A stretch of 50,602 nucleotides of DNA from assembly GCA_023446155.1 (NCBI GenBank), contig JAEXIT010000002.1, positions 1 through 50,602 on the forward strand, in the 5' to 3' direction. Shown piece after piece: positions 1-10,413 of the stretch. Within the stretch, counting starts at the first letter, position 1, and every line of letters starts with the position of its first letter. Below the pieces are notes generated by a model, which searched no databases, had not been told where the DNA came from, and saw only the letters and a program-made list of their open reading frames with translations. Source of the DNA: Bacteroidota bacterium (GTDB taxonomy: Bacteria; Bacteroidota; Bacteroidia; Flavobacteriales; Flavobacteriaceae). The position numbers were made by a program, and so were the translations under genes.

Positions 1-29
1 AGTCCCTGCCCGATCACTCAGGCAGGACT
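1..29 (-). terminator. Partial hairpin downstream of the T9SS adhesin gene
   Basis: An inverted repeat (arm AGTCCCTGCC against GGCAGGACT, one bulged base) lies just past the stop codon of the minus-strand gene that ends at 47. Its position fits a transcription terminator for that gene. The T-tract that would confirm it would lie beyond the window edge, so only the hairpin is seen. Confidence 0.5.
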
Positions 30-46
30 TTATATAATGTTACTGC

Positions 47-3000
47 TTATTTCTCTCTGCTGATATAAACCCATCCGGTTTTAGTATCCCCACCTTTTAA
101 CTCGATAACATAGAAATACGTTCCGTCCGGTAATTCACTACCACCTTTCGATTGTCCAAACCATTGGTTGGTGTAGCCGGTTCCGAAAGTGTAAACCTCA
201 GCACCATATCGGTTAAAGATCCCTAGTTTTTCTACGTTAAATCCGGTTAAATCAAAAGTATCGTTTAATCCGTCGTTATTCGGTGAAATACCTTTCTGGA
301 TCTGACAGTATACTTGTTCAACGGTATACGGTAGCTCTAAAGAACATCCGGCACTGCTGGTTACTTTCACTTTAAAGATTGCCGGTAGATTCGGTGTGTT
401 TGAACTGTAGTATTCCGATACATTAAATGTCGGACTGTCGTTTCCTACAGTCGTTCCACTTTCATTAGTCCACTGGAAGTGTGCATTGCTCAGATCAAGG
501 TTGCTATCCGACGTTTGTACCGTCAATACAAATTGATTGGCAACACAGTCTCCAAAAATGGTAAATGCGAACGGTTCCTGTACGGTTACGGTTAATGTGG
601 TTGTTTTAGCACATTGCCCGGCATCCGGTGTAAAGATATAGGTTCCGGTAGTGGTATTGCTTACTGTAGCTGGCGACCAGGTTCCTGTATAACCGTCGTT
701 CGAAATCGTTGGTAATACTGGTGCGGTACTGCCGGAGCATATTGGAGCAATAGCTGTAAATGACGGTTCCGGTGATGGAATAACCGTGATGGTCATTACT
801 ACAGGACTACCACACTGACCCGTTGTTGGGTTAAAGGTATAGGTTCCGGTAGCGGTATTGCTAACTATTGCTGGCGACCAGGTTCCGGTAACACCTTCGA
901 TTGAAGTAGCCGGTAAACTTGGCGCGGTACTGCCTTCGCAAATTGGAGCAATCTGGTTAAAGCTTGGTTGAACACCTGGATTCACCGTAACGTTTACTGT
1001 TGCTGTCGCGGTACATCCTGAGTTATTAATCGTAACGGTATAAGCACCCGATTGTGTCACGGTGATGGTTCCGGTTGTATCCGATAACGGATCAGTACCG
1101 TGTGTCCATGAATAGATCACATCCGCAGGGTTGTAATTCGTCGGTGTTACTACAATCTGTCCGTTTTGATTGGTACAGATAGTTAGATCCGGCGTGATCG
1201 TAAACTGAGGTGTCAGATCCTGAACAATAAGTTTAAACGTTACAATTGTATGACATCCGGTAGCGGTGTTCTCTACGCGAACATAGATTGTCTCCTGATA
1301 CTGTATTACGTTGGCATAGGTTGTTGGAGTTGTAATTGGATTCACATCTCCCTCGGCATCCGCCTGCGAATTATGGAAGGTAACAGTATAATCCGCTGGA
1401 GCTAAGTTTCCTAAGATCGCACTGTTGTTTGTTGTAAGATCGAATGTCGCAAATCCTGAGGCATCACATACGGTCATGTTTGCCGGGGTATTGGCTGCGA
1501 TTTGATCATAAAATTCTACAGATAGTGTATCCGATTGCGAACAGGTAGTTCCGTTGTATAAAGCACTAACCGTATATTGTCCGGCTTGTGTTACTGTTAA
1601 CGACGGTCCGGTTGCTCCCGGAATTGTAGCACCACCAGCTGTAGACCATGTGAATGTGAAATCGTTAGGGTTTAATCCGGTGTTGATGGTGTAACTGTCG
1701 CCATAACAAACAGCGGTTCCGTCTGCGATTAATAAGTCGTCTCCAAGATCAACTGTACCAATGTTGAAACTTCCCGCTTTTAAGAATACGGCAGAATCAT
1801 ATTGGGTGTCATTTCGATCGGCAATTACCAGTTTGATATGATATGTTGTATTTGGTGTCACAACCGATTGTGCTGTCATCACTACCGTTTGACCGTTAAA
1901 GTTAATAGAAGCATCTTCTTCATACGGTTCACCATTATAGGCACCAAAGAATTGTGGATTCACAGAACTACAAAATTGATTATAAGCCTGATCCCTGATT
2001 CGCGTTACGGAAATCGGATCGTTTGTTCCCGGTACTAATGCCAGGTTCGTAGTCGTTCCGTTAGAATCGGTTAGGAAAAACGCAAACGCATCGGAGAAAT
2101 CACATTGGAATTGTCCGTACTCTTCCGAGGCAAACAGGAAGTCGAAGCTTAACTGGTTGGTAATCGGTACGAAATCAAATTCCAGAATAGTCGCATTGCG
2201 ATATATGGTTAAATCTGGGTCAAATCCAAGATTCTGGATGTAATTGAATAATTGGGTGTCACCCGGCCAGGAGTTGGTACCGTCACTTAAATTAGACGTG
2301 TTTGGACCTTTGGCTTTTAAGGCGTCTCCTGTCGATAATACAATTCCGCTTTCCAATGGGAAGTTGGAGCCGTTACGGGTGAAGTAAGCGATACCATTCG
2401 GGTTTCCGAAGTTGGTTCCGGTAGACCAGGTAATGTTACTGATCTGCGCACAGCTGGAACCGATTAATACATCCTGTACCAATTGCGGAACCGTATATTG
2501 CGTATTGTTGGTTGCAATTGGTGGTGGTGGCGTAGTGATACATAAATCAAATGTAGACGTTTGTCCCGGTGTGGAAGTGTAAGAATACACGCGGATATAG
2601 TAGGTTTGACCCACTACAAGGTTTTCTGCGATACTCGATTCCGGATCACTACAATACAATTGTGTCAGGTTGCCACAGCTACCGGAGTAAACCGCATGGT
2701 ATAAATCGGATGTACTTCCGTTGATGTTTAAGAATTTGATCGAATGACGGGTGTTGGTTGCTGTAAACTGATACCATACGTCATCATCGGCAGTTCCGTT
2801 ACAGGCGTTCGGCTGGGTCGATTCGGTAGCACCAACTAAGGTTCCCGGGTTGATTAGCGTACAGGTTGGTGTATCGTTAACTTGTGCCTGAATAGCAGCA
2901 CTACATTCGTCGTTCGCTGGTTTGGTGGTGAATTTTTTACGGAAAGACCAGTTACTCTTATCTGTCGGACTACAAATAGATCGGACAAACACATCATACG

Positions 3001-5755
3001 ATGTTGATGGCGTTAAGGTGCCTTCCGGAATTGTATACGGTTTTACCGAAGTCGTAATTACACCTGGTGGATTCGCTCCCGGTGCCGGATCTCCGGACGG
3101 GATAATTACGATTTCCCATTGTGTTGCAGTACCTACCTCGGTCCAGTCGATCATAGCACCGGTTTGGGTGATGTTGGTAATGGTAACAGCTGTCGGTCTC
3201 GGACAGGTTGGCGGTGGTCCGCAGGTTACGGTTGCATCCCATCCCGGAGCATTTACTATTCCGTCTGATTCGAATACAAAAGTGATACAACCACCCGGTA
3301 CGGAAGATTCAAATGGTCCTGGAAGGTTGCCACTTAAGTTTCCTGTAAAAGTACCCAATAATGTTCCTGACGCACTGCTGCCATCATAAACGGTAAGGAA
3401 ATCGTATCCGTTTTCAATGCTGAACTCGTTAAACTCGATCGTTACGATATCGCCTGGATTTGCAGGACAAATTGTAGTGGTGATGTTGGAGTTGTTACTG
3501 TAGTTGCCATTTGCACCTCCGGTATCGTAAAAATGATCTCCGGCACAATAATCCGGTAAAGTTCTAAGTGTTGCAGGTCCGGTCCAGTAACTGGAGTCGG
3601 TAGGGCTACAAACAGCTCTTACATAAATATCATAGTTGGTATCCGACGATAACGAACCGATTACCTGAGTAGGGTTGGTTGTTACGGTTATGATACCGGT
3701 TGTTGGGGGTGTGGTATTTGGTGAAGGCGAACCTGCCGGAAGTGCGATTACTTCCCATGTTGTAGCAGTTCCGGCTTCAGTCCATGCAGCCTGAATAGAG
3801 TTGGCTGTAGCTCCTGATACTGTTAACGCCGTTGGTTGCGGACACGTTGGCGGCACACAGTCGGTTGGACCAGTGAACAATAACGAATCCTGTGCTCCTG
3901 TTCCAGGAGGTTTGGTATAGGCGGTTACACCAAAAGGAGTGATTACAGTAAGTCCTACTTCGTTAGGATAATTACCGTCGGGATTCCAGTACACTTCGTA
4001 AGGAATTCCGGAACATAATGGTACTTGTATGGTTACCGGATTGGTTCCGTCTGTTGAAGTCGGTCCGGTTAATGTTGCAATGATAACACCGTTTTGGCGG
4101 ATGTCGATCGTGTTGCCATTCCATCCGTCACCATAACTGTCGGTCATTACAAAAGAGAAGTTACAGGCATTGTTACATAAAGGTAACTGGAACGGTTTTG
4201 GACCCGACCATTGGCTATAGGAGCCATCCGGACATTTAGCCCGTACATAATACTCGTAGTTTGTTCCAGATGTTAAGGCAGCACCGGCAAAAGTCGTTGT
4301 TGCGTTAAACGGTAAAGCCGTTACGGTTGTTCCGGCTCCGGCTGGAACACCTCCACCCGGCGTTTGTACAACAACTTGCCATTCGGTAGCACCACTTGGG
4401 TTACCCCATGTCAAATCAGCGGAAGTCATATTTAAGGTACCTACTGCCAATGCTGTTGGCGGCGGACAGGTTACCTGTTGAATTACCAACGTATAACCGG
4501 TTGTTTGTGGCGATGCATTGGTAGAGATTAAAAAATAATAAGTTGTACCCGCAGTTACCGGAAAGTTAGGGATGTTTCGGGTATTGGAGGTGGAGTTTCC
4601 GATACCAGCCAGACAGTTGGTACCAATGTTCGCACAGTTGTCATACACGAAAATACCCGAATAGGTAGCTGTTGGTGTCATCGAGATGTCGATTAAACCG
4701 GAGAATGTTGCCGTGTAAGCATAAACGACATCATTACCGGTTAGGTAGTTGCCAGTAGCGCCACAACCTGTAGCTCCCTGATCGCCCGAAATATGATTGC
4801 CGTAATTCGCCGTATCATCGGTAGTCGAATACGGTAATGAGTTGATCATTATTGGTGCGGCACAGGTTTGTCCTAGAGATACGGTTGTAAAATAGAACGG
4901 TCCGGCCCAGTTACTTGGAATACCGCCGTTACAGATAGAGCGTACTCTATATTGGTATACCGTTCCCGGTGTTAGGTTTTGTGCGGTATATGGATTGGAA
5001 TTGATAATTGTTCCCGTTCCGGTAAGGGGATCTACCGAAGGAACGATTTCAATTTCCCATTGTGTCGATCCGCTTGGATTGTCCCACGAAAGTACTGCCG
5101 TATCGGTAGTAATCGTGCCGGCAACACCGTTTGTAGGATCCAAACATTGTTGTACCAGATTGATATCATCAATTAGAAAACGATCACCGTCTGCTGCTGC
5201 ACCATTTTGAGTATGGACTCTAACAAAGGCAATGTAAACCAGTTGATTGGCAGGAACAAAACCGGCAAGGTTTACAATTTGTTCTACATAGGTTCCGGCT
5301 GTAGGGGATATAGCCGATTCCGTTAATTCGATAATTTGTGTTGTAAATGCAGTTAGATCCGTTTGGGTAGTTGTAGAAACTCGGATTTGTAATTTGGATC
5401 CTTGATCGCCGGCGCGACCATGTTGTGCGTAAAAACGTAATTGTCCATTAGCGGGTACCGATACCTGTGGCGAGATGAGCCAATCTTCTTCGGTATTGCC
5501 ATTTCCGATATTGACCCGCTCAACCATAGCGGCATAGTTCCCGGTGTGTGGTGGTGAGGTCGTGGAATTCAACGGGGTTCGAATCCAGAGGTTTCCGTTG
5601 GAGGGTCCCATTCCTATACCATTATGAGATATAACCCAGGTTCCTCCAGGCCCTGATGGTGGGAAAGCTGTGCCTTCAAATCCTTCAGGAAATACTTGTG
5701 AGAAACCCACAAAACTCAATAATGATATAAAAATTAGTAGTGTAATTTTTTTCAT
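47..5755 (-). CDS. Giant secreted multidomain protein with T9SS type B sorting domain
   Basis: A 1902-residue exported protein, probably displayed on or released from the cell surface through the type IX secretion system. Residues 1-19 are a signal peptide ending at FVGFSQ. Residues about 24-205 resemble the choice-of-anchor J/cleaved-adhesin (MAM-like) fold. Several fibronectin type III-like domains follow, each with a W-----G-A/T-WEI core and a Y-V/F-VR strand. A CUB-like domain lies near residues 735-845 (starts CAGDHFYDTGG). A choice-of-anchor L domain lies near 1100-1330 (FASEEYGQF). Ig-like repeats follow near 1340-1800. The last 80-90 residues (GISPNNDGLNDTFDL ... GTYFYVIELKGG) are the gliding-motility-associated type B C-terminal signal. 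Function is probably adhesion or ligand binding; no catalytic residues are recognised. It is transcribed away from the eCIS genes and appears unrelated to them. Confidence 0.9.
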   Translation of the reverse strand: MKKITLLIFISLLSFVGFSQVFPEGFEGTAFPPSGPGGTWVISHNGIGMGPSNGNLWIRTPLNSTTSPPHTGNYAAMVERVNIGNGNTEEDWLISPQVSVPANGQLRFYAQHGRAGDQGSKLQIRVSTTTQTDLTAFTTQIIELTESAISPTAGTYVEQIVNLAGFVPANQLVYIAFVRVHTQNGAAADGDRFLIDDINLVQQCLDPTNGVAGTITTDTAVLSWDNPSGSTQWEIEIVPSVDPLTGTGTIINSNPYTAQNLTPGTVYQYRVRSICNGGIPSNWAGPFYFTTVSLGQTCAAPIMINSLPYSTTDDTANYGNHISGDQGATGCGATGNYLTGNDVVYAYTATFSGLIDISMTPTATYSGIFVYDNCANIGTNCLAGIGNSTSNTRNIPNFPVTAGTTYYFLISTNASPQTTGYTLVIQQVTCPPPTALAVGTLNMTSADLTWGNPSGATEWQVVVQTPGGGVPAGAGTTVTALPFNATTTFAGAALTSGTNYEYYVRAKCPDGSYSQWSGPKPFQLPLCNNACNFSFVMTDSYGDGWNGNTIDIRQNGVIIATLTGPTSTDGTNPVTIQVPLCSGIPYEVYWNPDGNYPNEVGLTVITPFGVTAYTKPPGTGAQDSLLFTGPTDCVPPTCPQPTALTVSGATANSIQAAWTEAGTATTWEVIALPAGSPSPNTTPPTTGIITVTTNPTQVIGSLSSDTNYDIYVRAVCSPTDSSYWTGPATLRTLPDYCAGDHFYDTGGANGNYSNNSNITTTICPANPGDIVTIEFNEFSIENGYDFLTVYDGSSASGTLLGTFTGNLSGNLPGPFESSVPGGCITFVFESDGIVNAPGWDATVTCGPPPTCPRPTAVTITNITQTGAMIDWTEVGTATQWEIVIIPSGDPAPGANPPGVITTSVKPYTIPEGTLTPSTSYDVFVRSICSPTDKSNWSFRKKFTTKPANDECSAAIQAQVNDTPTCTLINPGTLVGATESTQPNACNGTADDDVWYQFTATNTRHSIKFLNINGSTSDLYHAVYSGSCGNLTQLYCSDPESSIAENLVVGQTYYIRVYSYTSTPGQTSTFDLCITTPPPPIATNNTQYTVPQLVQDVLIGSSCAQISNITWSTGTNFGNPNGIAYFTRNGSNFPLESGIVLSTGDALKAKGPNTSNLSDGTNSWPGDTQLFNYIQNLGFDPDLTIYRNATILEFDFVPITNQLSFDFLFASEEYGQFQCDFSDAFAFFLTDSNGTTTNLALVPGTNDPISVTRIRDQAYNQFCSSVNPQFFGAYNGEPYEEDASINFNGQTVVMTAQSVVTPNTTYHIKLVIADRNDTQYDSAVFLKAGSFNIGTVDLGDDLLIADGTAVCYGDSYTINTGLNPNDFTFTWSTAGGATIPGATGPSLTVTQAGQYTVSALYNGTTCSQSDTLSVEFYDQIAANTPANMTVCDASGFATFDLTTNNSAILGNLAPADYTVTFHNSQADAEGDVNPITTPTTYANVIQYQETIYVRVENTATGCHTIVTFKLIVQDLTPQFTITPDLTICTNQNGQIVVTPTNYNPADVIYSWTHGTDPLSDTTGTITVTQSGAYTVTINNSGCTATATVNVTVNPGVQPSFNQIAPICEGSTAPSLPATSIEGVTGTWSPAIVSNTATGTYTFNPTTGQCGSPVVMTITVIPSPEPSFTAIAPICSGSTAPVLPTISNDGYTGTWSPATVSNTTTGTYIFTPDAGQCAKTTTLTVTVQEPFAFTIFGDCVANQFVLTVQTSDSNLDLSNAHFQWTNESGTTVGNDSPTFNVSEYYSSNTPNLPAIFKVKVTSSAGCSLELPYTVEQVYCQIQKGISPNNDGLNDTFDLTGFNVEKLGIFNRYGAEVYTFGTGYTNQWFGQSKGGSELPDGTYFYVIELKGGDTKTGWVYISREK

Positions 5756-6138
5756 AATTTAATTTATTGTGAATTTTGGTATTAATATTTTTTAAATGTA
5801 AAGCAAATTTGATTAAAAAATTACGCTAATGTTAAAAATAACAAAATATTGTTTTTTATATGTGTTTTGTTACAAAAAAACAAAAGTGTTTTTTTTTGTA
5901 GTCTTTTCAGGCGATTTTTAATTAATATAATTGCGAGCGCCTGTTTTTTTAAGGGGTGGCGTGTTTTATTCGTATTGGGTGATATAGGTTGGAAAAACAA
6001 TACCGGTTTGTTTTTTAGTAGGGATTCGATAGAGGAGTCAGAGGCAATACACCAAGCCAAAAGGGCGATTGGCCAAGTCTGGAAAAAAGGAAAAGATGCT
6101 GTCCTTAATTTAGTAGCTGTAATATAAAAAGGACCATT
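5756..6138. other. AT-rich intergenic region between divergent secreted-protein genes
   Basis: 383 bp between two divergently transcribed genes, very AT-rich with poly-A and poly-T runs near 5876-5900. It must hold promoters in both directions, but I found no clean TTTG-N19-TAnnTTTG pair. A plus-strand open frame (5849-6127) has no recognisable protein features and I do not call it. Confidence 0.5.
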
Positions 6139-7962
6139 ATGTCATATCGTTGCTTTTTGTTTTTTATCCTGATTCTGTTTCCCGGAGTTGTGAAAGCGCA
6201 ACCGGGATGGCGCGATTTTACAGCGCGTTATTATTATACGATCCTGGACGATAAAGGTGAGATGATTTCCTTTATAAAAGACAAAGCCTATTGTGTCGTT
6301 GTTGATAGTGTGTCCTATCGGGCTCCTTATATTCCAAACGATTCGCTCCCACCGGTCAAACCCAATCAAAGGGGAGGATTTGATAATTATATCCGGATTA
6401 ATGACGTTTCACTTCGGATACCACAGGGAAAGTATAATAGTTATGCTCCGTTGGAAATTAAAATCATCCACCAACGGGATACGATGTACCTCAACCAGAC
6501 GACTGGAATAGGAAGCGGATTTTCAGGGCGATTGCAAATTAACGGCCAGAATGCTGGTGAAGAGGCACAACCAACTTCCGATTATACCTTACAGTTTATT
6601 GGTGGACGGTACTATTTTCCGGGTTGGGCGAAAACGTTATGGGCGAACAAGCCGGATCCTACAGGAAAAGTGACGGTTGTCAATTTCGAGCAACGCCATT
6701 TTTGTATTCCTAAAGTGCTGTACGATTCGCTGGCATTGCGGAAAATGGAATATGTGACCCGTGATAAGGTAATTAAGCGTGCCGACGATTATGTGGTGCA
6801 AAATTTTATACGAGGCTATTTTTCGCTTGACAAACGAATCGAACCGACACGATTCCATGACTCGGCTTTGCCTTTTAAAGAACCTTATTGGGACGATGCG
6901 CTTCATCCGACCAGCGATAGGGATGTTTTTTTCGGACGCATACGTTATAATAAGGATACGCTCAATGAAAGCAATTGGAAATATGTATTTTCACGTTATA
7001 ACAAACGGGACAATTCCATCCGACATTGGTTTCCGGTAAAAAACATACACTTGTTTAGCAGTGGATATTTGTATGAAAATCCGTTTAGTGTTATAATTTA
7101 TCAGGAAGTGTGGTTTATGGATAGACAACAGTCAAACCAAAATGGGTATACTCCGCCGAAACGACAACTGTATCAATCGGCCGACGAAGGACAAACATGG
7201 GACCAAAATCCAGAAATGACCAAGACGTTTGTAAGATACGATCTGGAGCATATGGAATTTCTGGATCAAAATTTTGCGGTTGGCTACGGCCGAAAAGAGG
7301 TGAAACATAAAACAAGAAATTACACCATCAAACAAGTAACCTATTATCTTTTAAAAAATGGAAAAGTGGTCGACTCTATGCCCATGGCAAACGATTTTTA
7401 TGAGGCGACGAATTATCTGGAACGCCATAATCACAGTTGGTTTGCAGTGAAAGACGCCATGGTGTTAGGAACCTGGAATTATAATTTTAACGGAGATTCC
7501 GATAAACGTTACACTCAGATTGTTCTTTTTAAAAATGAGAACGATTGGCAATTTAGAGTGGAAGAAATACAAGATTCTCGTTCTCCGTTTTTCGGTTGTA
7601 TAAAAAGGAACGAAGACGTTTTTATAGAATATCATAATTTTCGCTTGATCAATAAAAAGGAACTGCTGTTTAAAAATGACTTCGGAACCTTACGGTTAAA
7701 AAATGAGATTGTTGAGAATCCAATGAATTCCGGTGTTTTCGTTCTTGAAAATGACAATCAGATTTACCTGTTGGATAACAATAATGGTTTTACCTATTTC
7801 TCCTATGATCGCGGTAGGTCATGGTATATCTATCCGAAACCATTGGAACAGCGTTCCGAGTATCGGTTTTTAGAAATCAAAGGACAAACGATTTCGTTTT
7901 TTAATCCTTCAAAACTGTATAAAGCATTTTACAGTTTGGTGCCAAGACCTTGGTGGGAATAA
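6139..7962 (+). CDS. Exported protein with Asp-box (BNR-like) motifs, unknown function
   Basis: A 607-residue protein that begins with a clear signal peptide (hydrophobic stretch FLFFILILFPGVVKAQ, probable cleavage after A20). Two Asp-box-like motifs are visible, SADEGQTW near residue 347 and SYDRGRSW near 555. These motifs mark beta-propellers in sialidases and related proteins, so a propeller or glycan-binding fold is possible. The remainder is rich in aromatic and basic residues and I do not recognise a family. No T9SS C-terminal signal is evident. The start is the first ATG followed by the signal peptide. It stands alone, convergent with the tape-measure gene. Confidence 0.8.
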   Translation: MSYRCFLFFILILFPGVVKAQPGWRDFTARYYYTILDDKGEMISFIKDKAYCVVVDSVSYRAPYIPNDSLPPVKPNQRGGFDNYIRINDVSLRIPQGKYNSYAPLEIKIIHQRDTMYLNQTTGIGSGFSGRLQINGQNAGEEAQPTSDYTLQFIGGRYYFPGWAKTLWANKPDPTGKVTVVNFEQRHFCIPKVLYDSLALRKMEYVTRDKVIKRADDYVVQNFIRGYFSLDKRIEPTRFHDSALPFKEPYWDDALHPTSDRDVFFGRIRYNKDTLNESNWKYVFSRYNKRDNSIRHWFPVKNIHLFSSGYLYENPFSVIIYQEVWFMDRQQSNQNGYTPPKRQLYQSADEGQTWDQNPEMTKTFVRYDLEHMEFLDQNFAVGYGRKEVKHKTRNYTIKQVTYYLLKNGKVVDSMPMANDFYEATNYLERHNHSWFAVKDAMVLGTWNYNFNGDSDKRYTQIVLFKNENDWQFRVEEIQDSRSPFFGCIKRNEDVFIEYHNFRLINKKELLFKNDFGTLRLKNEIVENPMNSGVFVLENDNQIYLLDNNNGFTYFSYDRGRSWYIYPKPLEQRSEYRFLEIKGQTISFFNPSKLYKAFYSLVPRPWWE

Positions 7963-7999
7963 TCGTGATTGATGCGACAGAAAAACAATACGATTCTTT

Positions 8000-8026
8000 G
8001 CCGCTTTGTGCGGTAGTGTTTTTTAA
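8000..8026 (+). terminator. Short hairpin with T-run after the Asp-box protein gene
   Basis: CCGC and GCGG arms (8001-8004 and 8010-8013) enclose a five-base loop. A T-rich run at 8019-8024 follows after five bases. It lies between convergent genes. The stem is short, so this is a modest terminator candidate. Confidence 0.45.
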
Positions 8027-8035
8027 AAGAAACAA

Positions 8036-10039
8036 TTACCAATTGACATAGGTAAACTGACTTTGCCACGGCAGTCGTATCATACTGATTCCCCAGGATA
8101 ATTTGTCCATTAAAATATCCTGCGTTTTGCGCTCGATGGTAAGTGTCTGACTGTCGACGGTTAATTTCCCCGGACGCTGAAAGAATTCATGTTGCAGCAA
8201 GCCGACCGATGCGGTTTTCATGGCGCTCCAGTTTTGTTGTACGGCTCCAATTACTTTTGCTGCTTCGGTTTTGTGTTTTCGTGTAAGTTTGACATGCTTG
8301 TTAATACTTTGGTGCAACGGAATAGCACACAGATACTTTTCGAAAAGCATGGCACTTTCGGGCTGATTCGTTTTTCCGGTGGCTATATAATGTAACAGAT
8401 GTATACAGGTCCCCGGATCGGTTAGCGTATTGGTTTTGGGATCCATCAAATTGCAGTGCTTAAAAAGCGTTGCCATAAAAGGATGAATCAGTACCAATCC
8501 TGCATTTTGCAACTGATAGTCGTTCAATACCTCATCGGCATTCGGAGTTTCCGATAGTGCGGTTGGGAATAATTCAGGGGCAATTTTATTCCGATCCGTT
8601 TGTTGGTGCGCTTCTTTATGTTGATTTTTCGTGTCGTTTTTGACGGTCTTGCTATCTGCTTCGCGGAATGTACGATACGGAATCCGTTTTTCGATAAAAG
8701 GAAAAATAAGGTTTATTGCTTTCCAGATCTGTTCTTCGGTTTCCTTGTTTTTTGCCGTATGTAAGAGCGGAATCGTTTTGGTAATCTGTTCAATTGTGTA
8801 GGTCTCGGGATCAGCAATCCTGTTCGATGCGAGAAGTGATAGGGTCTGTAAAATAAAAGACCATAGTACTTTTCGATCGACAGAAGACGATCCGGAAAGT
8901 TGTTTGATGACAGTACTTTTCAGTGCTATTTTTAAGCCTTTGGCTTGTATTATGGTCAAACAGATTTGTGTTATCTGCGCATCGGTAAACTGATTGATAA
9001 GACGTTCCCGTACTTTTGGCTTTTGCAGGCAGGCTATAATTCTGGCCACAAAAGCTTTTTCGGAAATAATTTTTTTGAACGGTACGGGTTCAAAAATAGT
9101 TGCCGCTGTTTCCTGGGTATTCCACCAGGGCATAGTCCCGTTTTCTATAAAATGAATAAAGGTACGCAGCAATTTTTCGGTTTCTCCCAAAAAGCTCACC
9201 TCGGGATTGTCTGTCGCCTCATAATATGGGTTTGAATCATAATATTGATTTTGGTCGTGATGCTGATTATAGCCATAAGGCTGATTCTGATTCTGACTTT
9301 GGCTATAGCGCAGATTTGAGTCAGGATGCAGATGGTCTCCGTTGCGCTGACTTTTATTCGGGCTTTTATTCGGACTTTGGTTTTGATGCTGATTCGGATT
9401 CCCGTTTTGGCTCCGGTTCTGATCTTGTTTTTGGTTTTGATGATACCCTGAATTTTGCCCATGTCCATCATACTGACGTTGCCCATGATCCGGGTTTTGC
9501 TCATAATCCTGGCCTTGCCCGTGATTTTGGTTGGGTCTTTTATTTTGGTTTTGGATGTCATTCAGCCGTTTTGCATCACTCCGACGTTGCTCGTAATCCT
9601 GATTTTGCATTTCAGCCTGATTTTGAGCATCCTCCTGATACTGATCTTGGTATTGATCTTGGTACTGAAATTCCCTTTTATCCTGTCTTGGGTTGTAGTA
9701 CGGGTTTTGATTACGTCGCTGACTTAGATACGGATTCAGATGTTGCCCCGATCCGTTTTTTAAGATGTCGCCCAGTTCTTTTTTGAACGAGGTGATAATG
9801 TCGTTTTTTAATGTGGTACCTAAAGATGCCTCACGATGATTGATATCGACAACCAATTGTGAAATCTGCAAAGTGTGCGCCGGTATTTTGGCTTGCACAA
9901 CGTTAAGGTGTTTTTCGAGTTTTGGGAAAACATCCATAGCCAAAAAGCTGCTGATATCGTCTTTTATCGCATACGCCTTTTTTCTGTTGTTAACCGAAAC
10001 TTCAATGACAACTTTATGTATAATATGGGTGTGTTCCAC
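8036..10039 (-). CDS. CIS tape-measure protein (Afp14-like) with Q/N-rich insert
   Basis: A 667-residue protein of the contractile injection system tape-measure family, which sets tube length and sits in the tube lumen before firing. The N-terminal domain (residues 1-95; IIHKVVIEVSVNN, LDV/LEKHL pattern) and the C-terminal domain (NAGLVLIHPFMATLFKHCNL, then EKYLCAIPL, ending SWGISMIRLPWQSQFTYVNW) match that family. Between them, residues about 97-277 are almost entirely Gln, Asn, Asp, Tyr, His, Ser and Pro, with no predicted structure. A helical middle part (280-480) follows. It is transcribed away from the main eCIS operon, 33 bp downstream of a small Cys-rich gene and probably co-transcribed with it. 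The AAA+ ATPase that often lies near this gene is not seen here. Confidence 0.85.
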   Translation of the reverse strand: MEHTHIIHKVVIEVSVNNRKKAYAIKDDISSFLAMDVFPKLEKHLNVVQAKIPAHTLQISQLVVDINHREASLGTTLKNDIITSFKKELGDILKNGSGQHLNPYLSQRRNQNPYYNPRQDKREFQYQDQYQDQYQEDAQNQAEMQNQDYEQRRSDAKRLNDIQNQNKRPNQNHGQGQDYEQNPDHGQRQYDGHGQNSGYHQNQKQDQNRSQNGNPNQHQNQSPNKSPNKSQRNGDHLHPDSNLRYSQSQNQNQPYGYNQHHDQNQYYDSNPYYEATDNPEVSFLGETEKLLRTFIHFIENGTMPWWNTQETAATIFEPVPFKKIISEKAFVARIIACLQKPKVRERLINQFTDAQITQICLTIIQAKGLKIALKSTVIKQLSGSSSVDRKVLWSFILQTLSLLASNRIADPETYTIEQITKTIPLLHTAKNKETEEQIWKAINLIFPFIEKRIPYRTFREADSKTVKNDTKNQHKEAHQQTDRNKIAPELFPTALSETPNADEVLNDYQLQNAGLVLIHPFMATLFKHCNLMDPKTNTLTDPGTCIHLLHYIATGKTNQPESAMLFEKYLCAIPLHQSINKHVKLTRKHKTEAAKVIGAVQQNWSAMKTASVGLLQHEFFQRPGKLTVDSQTLTIERKTQDILMDKLSWGISMIRLPWQSQFTYVNW

Positions 10040-10072
10040 AGTAAGTTTATTTTATAAATCAGCTATTTGTAA

Positions 10073-10387
10073 TTATTCGAATTCTCCTCCCCAAAAACCA
10101 GCCGGACAACTGCTGTATTTTGACTTTTGTTTGGCGCTTAGTCTGCAGCCACAACCTCTTATATAGCCTTCTCGTGGCATTTTTGACACTTCTAGCGACA
10201 GCGGATCGATCCATCGTTGTGTATCGCAGCTATTGCCATTTTTTAACGGGCAGGCATTGCAGATGGTTTCCCTTTTAGCAAAAATGTGCTCGTCGCTTTC
10301 ATTTGCGAATCCGATTTTGGAACGAAACTCATTAAAATGACCATCCGCAATCTCATTGCGTTTCTGGAAAAGATTTTTAAAATTCAT
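10073..10387 (-). CDS. Small Cys-rich phage-type protein
   Basis: A 104-residue soluble protein with a Cys pattern that suggests a metal-binding knuckle: CNACP, then C six residues later, then RGCGCRL and SSCPAGFW near the C-terminus. Small proteins with this pattern occur in phages and phage-like clusters of Bacteroidota; their role is unknown. It is the first gene of the minus-strand unit with the tape-measure gene and has a possible TAATTTTG promoter box just upstream. It could be a structural Zn/Fe-S protein or an assembly factor; I cannot choose between them. Confidence 0.7.
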   Translation of the reverse strand: MNFKNLFQKRNEIADGHFNEFRSKIGFANESDEHIFAKRETICNACPLKNGNSCDTQRWIDPLSLEVSKMPREGYIRGCGCRLSAKQKSKYSSCPAGFWGGEFE

Positions 10388-10413
10388 CGGGTTTAGTATT
10401 AAAATTATACCGC

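Noticed and set aside
5849..6127. Plus-strand 92-residue open frame
   Set aside because: Composition is hydrophobic and T-rich with no recognisable feature; it lies in an AT-rich divergent intergenic region with no supported start.
9196..9786. Long open frames on both strands over the Q/N-rich region
   Set aside because: Low-complexity codons keep other frames open by chance; only the tape-measure frame has conserved domains on both sides.
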